Assembly (NCBI GenBank): GCA_944321985.1
Contig: CALUNK010000003.1
Coordinates: forward strand, 1-54,385
Source of the DNA: Candidatus Methanomethylophilaceae archaeon
GTDB taxonomy: Archaea; Thermoplasmatota; Thermoplasmata; Methanomassiliicoccales; Methanomethylophilaceae
Direction: 5' to 3'
Length of the DNA: 54,385 nt
This document shows, piece by piece, positions 52,768 to 54,385 of the stretch. Below the pieces are notes generated by a model. That model did no database searches. It was given only the letters and a program-made list of their open reading frames with translations, and had not been told where the DNA came from. How positions within the stretch are numbered: the first letter of the stretch is position 1; each line of letters starts with the position of its first letter. Position numbers and translations under genes: made by a program.

Positions 52768-52797
52768 GGTTCCAGTGGAAATGGAGGGGTGGGGGGC
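52768..52797 (+). promoter_or_regulatory. origin recognition box (ORB 2)
   Basis: GTTCCAGTGGAAA followed by TGGAGGGGTGGGGGG on the plus strand matches the archaeal ORB consensus (TTCCAGTGGAAA plus a G string). It starts 182 nt after the orc1/cdc6 stop codon and ends directly before the 3' end of the signal peptidase gene. Between orc1/cdc6 and this box lie TCCTGT/ACAGGA (52592-52605) and a T-rich stretch (about 52665-52715). The G string points away from orc1/cdc6, mirror to ORB 1. Confidence 0.88.
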
Positions 52798-52798
52798 T

Positions 52799-53650
52799 TC
52801 ACCTCTTCCACTGGTGGATCTGTTCGAGTCTGTTCGATATGGATCTCTCGCTTCTGAACATGGTGAACGCGTCTATCAGAAGGAGGAAACCGAATATCGT
52901 GACGAAGAACATGATGAATGAGGGCAGGCTGTTCGGTACATACTCCAGGTTGTCTCCTCCATTGATCAGGATCTTCAATGTTCCAAGCCATGGAATCTCG
53001 AATACCGGTACGGATCTTATGTCCTCGTAAGAGACGAGATGTCCTATTATGCTCGGCTGGTCGAAGTTGGGATTGGACCTGCTGTTGTCCCCCATCGTGA
53101 GGAATCCGCTCTTCTTCTGGAGAGAATCGAGGTTTATGCTGACGTTCTTTCCTGAGACCGTGATCCCTTCGAAATGCAGGGTGCCCCGGATGTTGTTGAA
53201 GTCGTTCTCATCCTTCACTATCGTCCCGGTCGCATCGACGTACGTGAAGTACCATATGCCGTCATAACCGTCGAGGCTCGGAGCACTCCACGTATCGCTC
53301 TCCGCATTGTAATCCAACCAGAGTATTGCACGATGGATCACAGGATTCTGATTGTTGCCTCTGTCGTAGATTATGACCGATCCGTAGTCCCCGAACGAGC
53401 TGTATCCAGTCTGCGTTCCTTCCACGTAGCTCTGGATTTCCACTTTGTCAGGTTCCCTGACTATAACGATGTCTCCAGTGTCTATGCTGCCGATCGTGGA
53501 CCGATCTGGGTCATGCTGCATGCTCTGTGACATCACTATACTGAACGGCGAAGTCATCCCGGTGTAGACAACTAGGCTGGCGTAACCTCCCAAGAAAATG
53601 ACGATTATGACTCCAATCGAAATCACAAGGTTCCTGTCAGCCCTGTTCAC
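52799..53650 (-). CDS. signal peptidase I, archaeal/ER type
   Basis: A 283-residue membrane protease that removes signal peptides from secreted proteins. The N-terminal span (about 8-30) leads to the catalytic Ser43 in MSQSMQHD. The partner base is His106 in NPVIHRAI, the His type of archaea and the ER (Sec11) rather than the Lys of bacteria. The box MGDNSRSNPNFDQ holds the conserved Asp residues. A second hydrophobic segment lies near 243-266, with a short basic tail inside. The stop codon is next to ORB 2, so transcription reads towards the origin. The insert between Ser and His is longer than in minimal archaeal enzymes. Confidence 0.93.
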   Translation of the reverse strand: MNRADRNLVISIGVIIVIFLGGYASLVVYTGMTSPFSIVMSQSMQHDPDRSTIGSIDTGDIVIVREPDKVEIQSYVEGTQTGYSSFGDYGSVIIYDRGNNQNPVIHRAILWLDYNAESDTWSAPSLDGYDGIWYFTYVDATGTIVKDENDFNNIRGTLHFEGITVSGKNVSINLDSLQKKSGFLTMGDNSRSNPNFDQPSIIGHLVSYEDIRSVPVFEIPWLGTLKILINGGDNLEYVPNSLPSFIMFFVTIFGFLLLIDAFTMFRSERSISNRLEQIHQWKR

Positions 53651-53764
53651 GGACGTCTGGATGGGACACTCACTTAATGTTAGTTTCGGAGATTTCTAAG
53701 ATGGTCCAGAATACGGGCTTCTCGAGTCCGAAGGATTGAATAGTTTGTAGTTAATCAGTTCGAC

Positions 53765-54253
53765 ATGGAAAGACCCAGCACAGACGAATATTTCATGGAG
53801 ATGGCACGTCTAGTTTCCACGAGATCCACCTGTCTCAGAAGAAGGGTGGGTGCCGTAATCGTCAAGGACAAAAGGGTTCTTTCAACCGGATACAACGGGT
53901 CTCCACGCGGTACCAGGCACTGTGAGGAATTGGGATGCATCAGGGAGCAGATGCATGTGCCGTCGGGTACAAGACACGAACTGTGCAGGGGTGTCCATGC
54001 CGAGCAGAACGCGGTTACCCAGGCGGCGTACTTCGGTGTGAGCGTCAACGGGGCGACAATTTTCACCACGACGTTCCCGTGCTCCATGTGTGCCAAGATT
54101 CTGATCAACGCCGGAATCAAAGAGATAGTGTATGACGAGGGGTATGTAGATGACCTGTCGAAGAGCCTTCTCGATGAAACCGATATAGTGGTCCGTGAAT
54201 TCCATCCAGCAAAGCAGATCCGATTACGAAATCCGTTGCTCCCCCTATTCTAA
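53765..54253 (+). CDS. dCMP/cytidine deaminase-family zinc enzyme
   Basis: A 162-residue zinc deaminase of the deoxycytidylate type. The site is VHAEQNA (His78, Glu80) and PCSMC (Cys106, Cys109). The start [22 protein letters not shown] and [14 protein letters not shown] (about 43-56) are typical of dCMP deaminase/ComEB-like proteins, and the inserted Cys/His residues (His52, Cys53, Cys58, Cys74) may form an additional zinc site, as in some members. The enzyme would make dUMP for thymidylate synthesis. It ends with TAA. A TATA-like TAGTTTGTAGTTAAT lies just upstream. Confidence 0.93.
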   Translation: MERPSTDEYFMEMARLVSTRSTCLRRRVGAVIVKDKRVLSTGYNGSPRGTRHCEELGCIREQMHVPSGTRHELCRGVHAEQNAVTQAAYFGVSVNGATIFTTTFPCSMCAKILINAGIKEIVYDEGYVDDLSKSLLDETDIVVREFHPAKQIRLRNPLLPLF

Positions 54254-54265
54254 TATTTTAATTTT

Positions 54266-54335
54266 CTTTATATACAAAGGGATTACAGTTAAGTACCACT
54301 CCCAGGATACGATAGCAGGGTCGGGGAGTGTTAAT
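54266..54335 (+). promoter_or_regulatory. promoter and leader hairpin of ATP synthase operon
   Basis: CTTTATATACAAA (54266-54277) is a TATA box, so the mRNA should begin near 54297. From that point CACTCCC (54297-54303) can pair with GGGAGTG (54324-54330) around a 20-nt loop. The right arm contains the GGGGAG ribosome site, seven bases before the TTG start at 54336. The hairpin would hide this site, so translation of the first gene may be controlled by RNA structure. Confidence 0.5.
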
Positions 54336-54385
54336 TTGAGCCGAACTGACATACTTTCGGAAATAAAGAAAGCGGAGGCGGACGC
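54336..54385 (+). CDS. ahaH: A-type ATP synthase subunit H (AhaH), 5' part only
   Basis: Only the first 16 codons are inside the window: MSRTDILSEIKKAEAD from TTG 54336. The ILSEIKKAEADA pattern is typical of the peripheral-stalk helix protein AhaH/AtpH, which in methanogens is the first gene of the A-type ATP synthase operon. GGGGAG seven bases upstream supports this TTG start. The identity is inferred from a short piece. Confidence 0.6.
   Translation, partial: MSRTDILSEIKKAEAD

Noticed and set aside
1-54385. CRISPR array, insertion sequence or prophage
   Set aside because: No regularly spaced direct repeats, transposase, integrase or phage structural protein was seen. The only long exact repeat noticed is the ORB pair.

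Overview
The window looks like a chromosomal segment of a moderately GC-rich methanogenic archaeon of the Thermoplasmata, most likely Methanomassiliicoccales (Methanomethylophilaceae type). The reasons are archaeal-only translation genes (S6e, S28e, L24e, L7Ae, L18Ae, aIF2 gamma, aIF5B, aEF-1 beta), TiaS, PriS, Orc1/Cdc6, FtsY and prefoldin, plus a methanogenesis marker 8 protein. Of 56 complete genes, 54 stop with TGA, two with TAA and none with TAG, as expected if TAG is reserved for pyrrolysine. Many first genes of transcription units have a TATA box about 25-30 nt before the start codon, which suggests leaderless mRNAs. Downstream genes tend to have GGAGG or GGTGA-type ribosome sites.

Layout. 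0.4-5.4 kb: an anchored exported protein, an exported alpha/beta hydrolase, a purine permease, a cyclophilin and methanogenesis marker 8. 5.5-12.0 kb (all minus): an information-processing block (PIN protein, aIF2 gamma, S6e, a degenerate cardiolipin-synthase-like protein, aIF5B, NDK, L24e, S28e, L7Ae). 12.1-14.5 kb: a YjdF-like membrane protein and IlvE. 14.6-34.7 kb: a large glycan-assembly island interleaved with a few housekeeping genes (IlvH, DUF89, aEF-1 beta, a zinc-ribbon protein). 34.9-50.9 kb: central metabolism and housekeeping (malic enzyme, a COG1031 radical SAM protein, an HPS-RraA fusion, HtpX, a metallo-beta-lactamase-like protein, a TatD relative, PriS, L18Ae-prefoldin-FtsY, an M20 peptidase, thiolase, TiaS). 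50.9-52.8 kb: a probable replication origin, with orc1/cdc6 between two outward-pointing ORB elements. 53-54.4 kb: signal peptidase, dCMP deaminase and the first codons of an A-type ATP synthase operon (AhaH).

The most interesting system is the glycan island. It carries two sets of heptose-activation genes: an HddA-type kinase plus a GmhA-GmhB fusion, and a second HddA plus a stand-alone GmhA. It also has a sugar-nucleotidyltransferase that could be the HddC step, six cytoplasmic glycosyltransferases (three GT4, two GT2-like, one other) and a Wzx-type flippase. Two paralogous pairs each join a multi-pass GT-C-like transferase to a single-pass anchored extracytoplasmic protein. Together these could make GDP-heptose or a related sugar, assemble it on a lipid, flip it, and extend or transfer it outside the cell. 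The products are inferred from protein families. The pairing and duplication are visible directly.

Regulatory structure includes two near-identical-core palindromes (CGAAATTCG) in front of the first gene and malic enzyme, a palindrome over the ilvE promoter, a hairpin that would mask the ribosome site of the ATP synthase operon, several strong GC hairpins at gene ends, and a nested-stem RNA candidate between two divergent glycan genes. No rRNA, tRNA, CRISPR array, insertion sequence or prophage gene was recognised.
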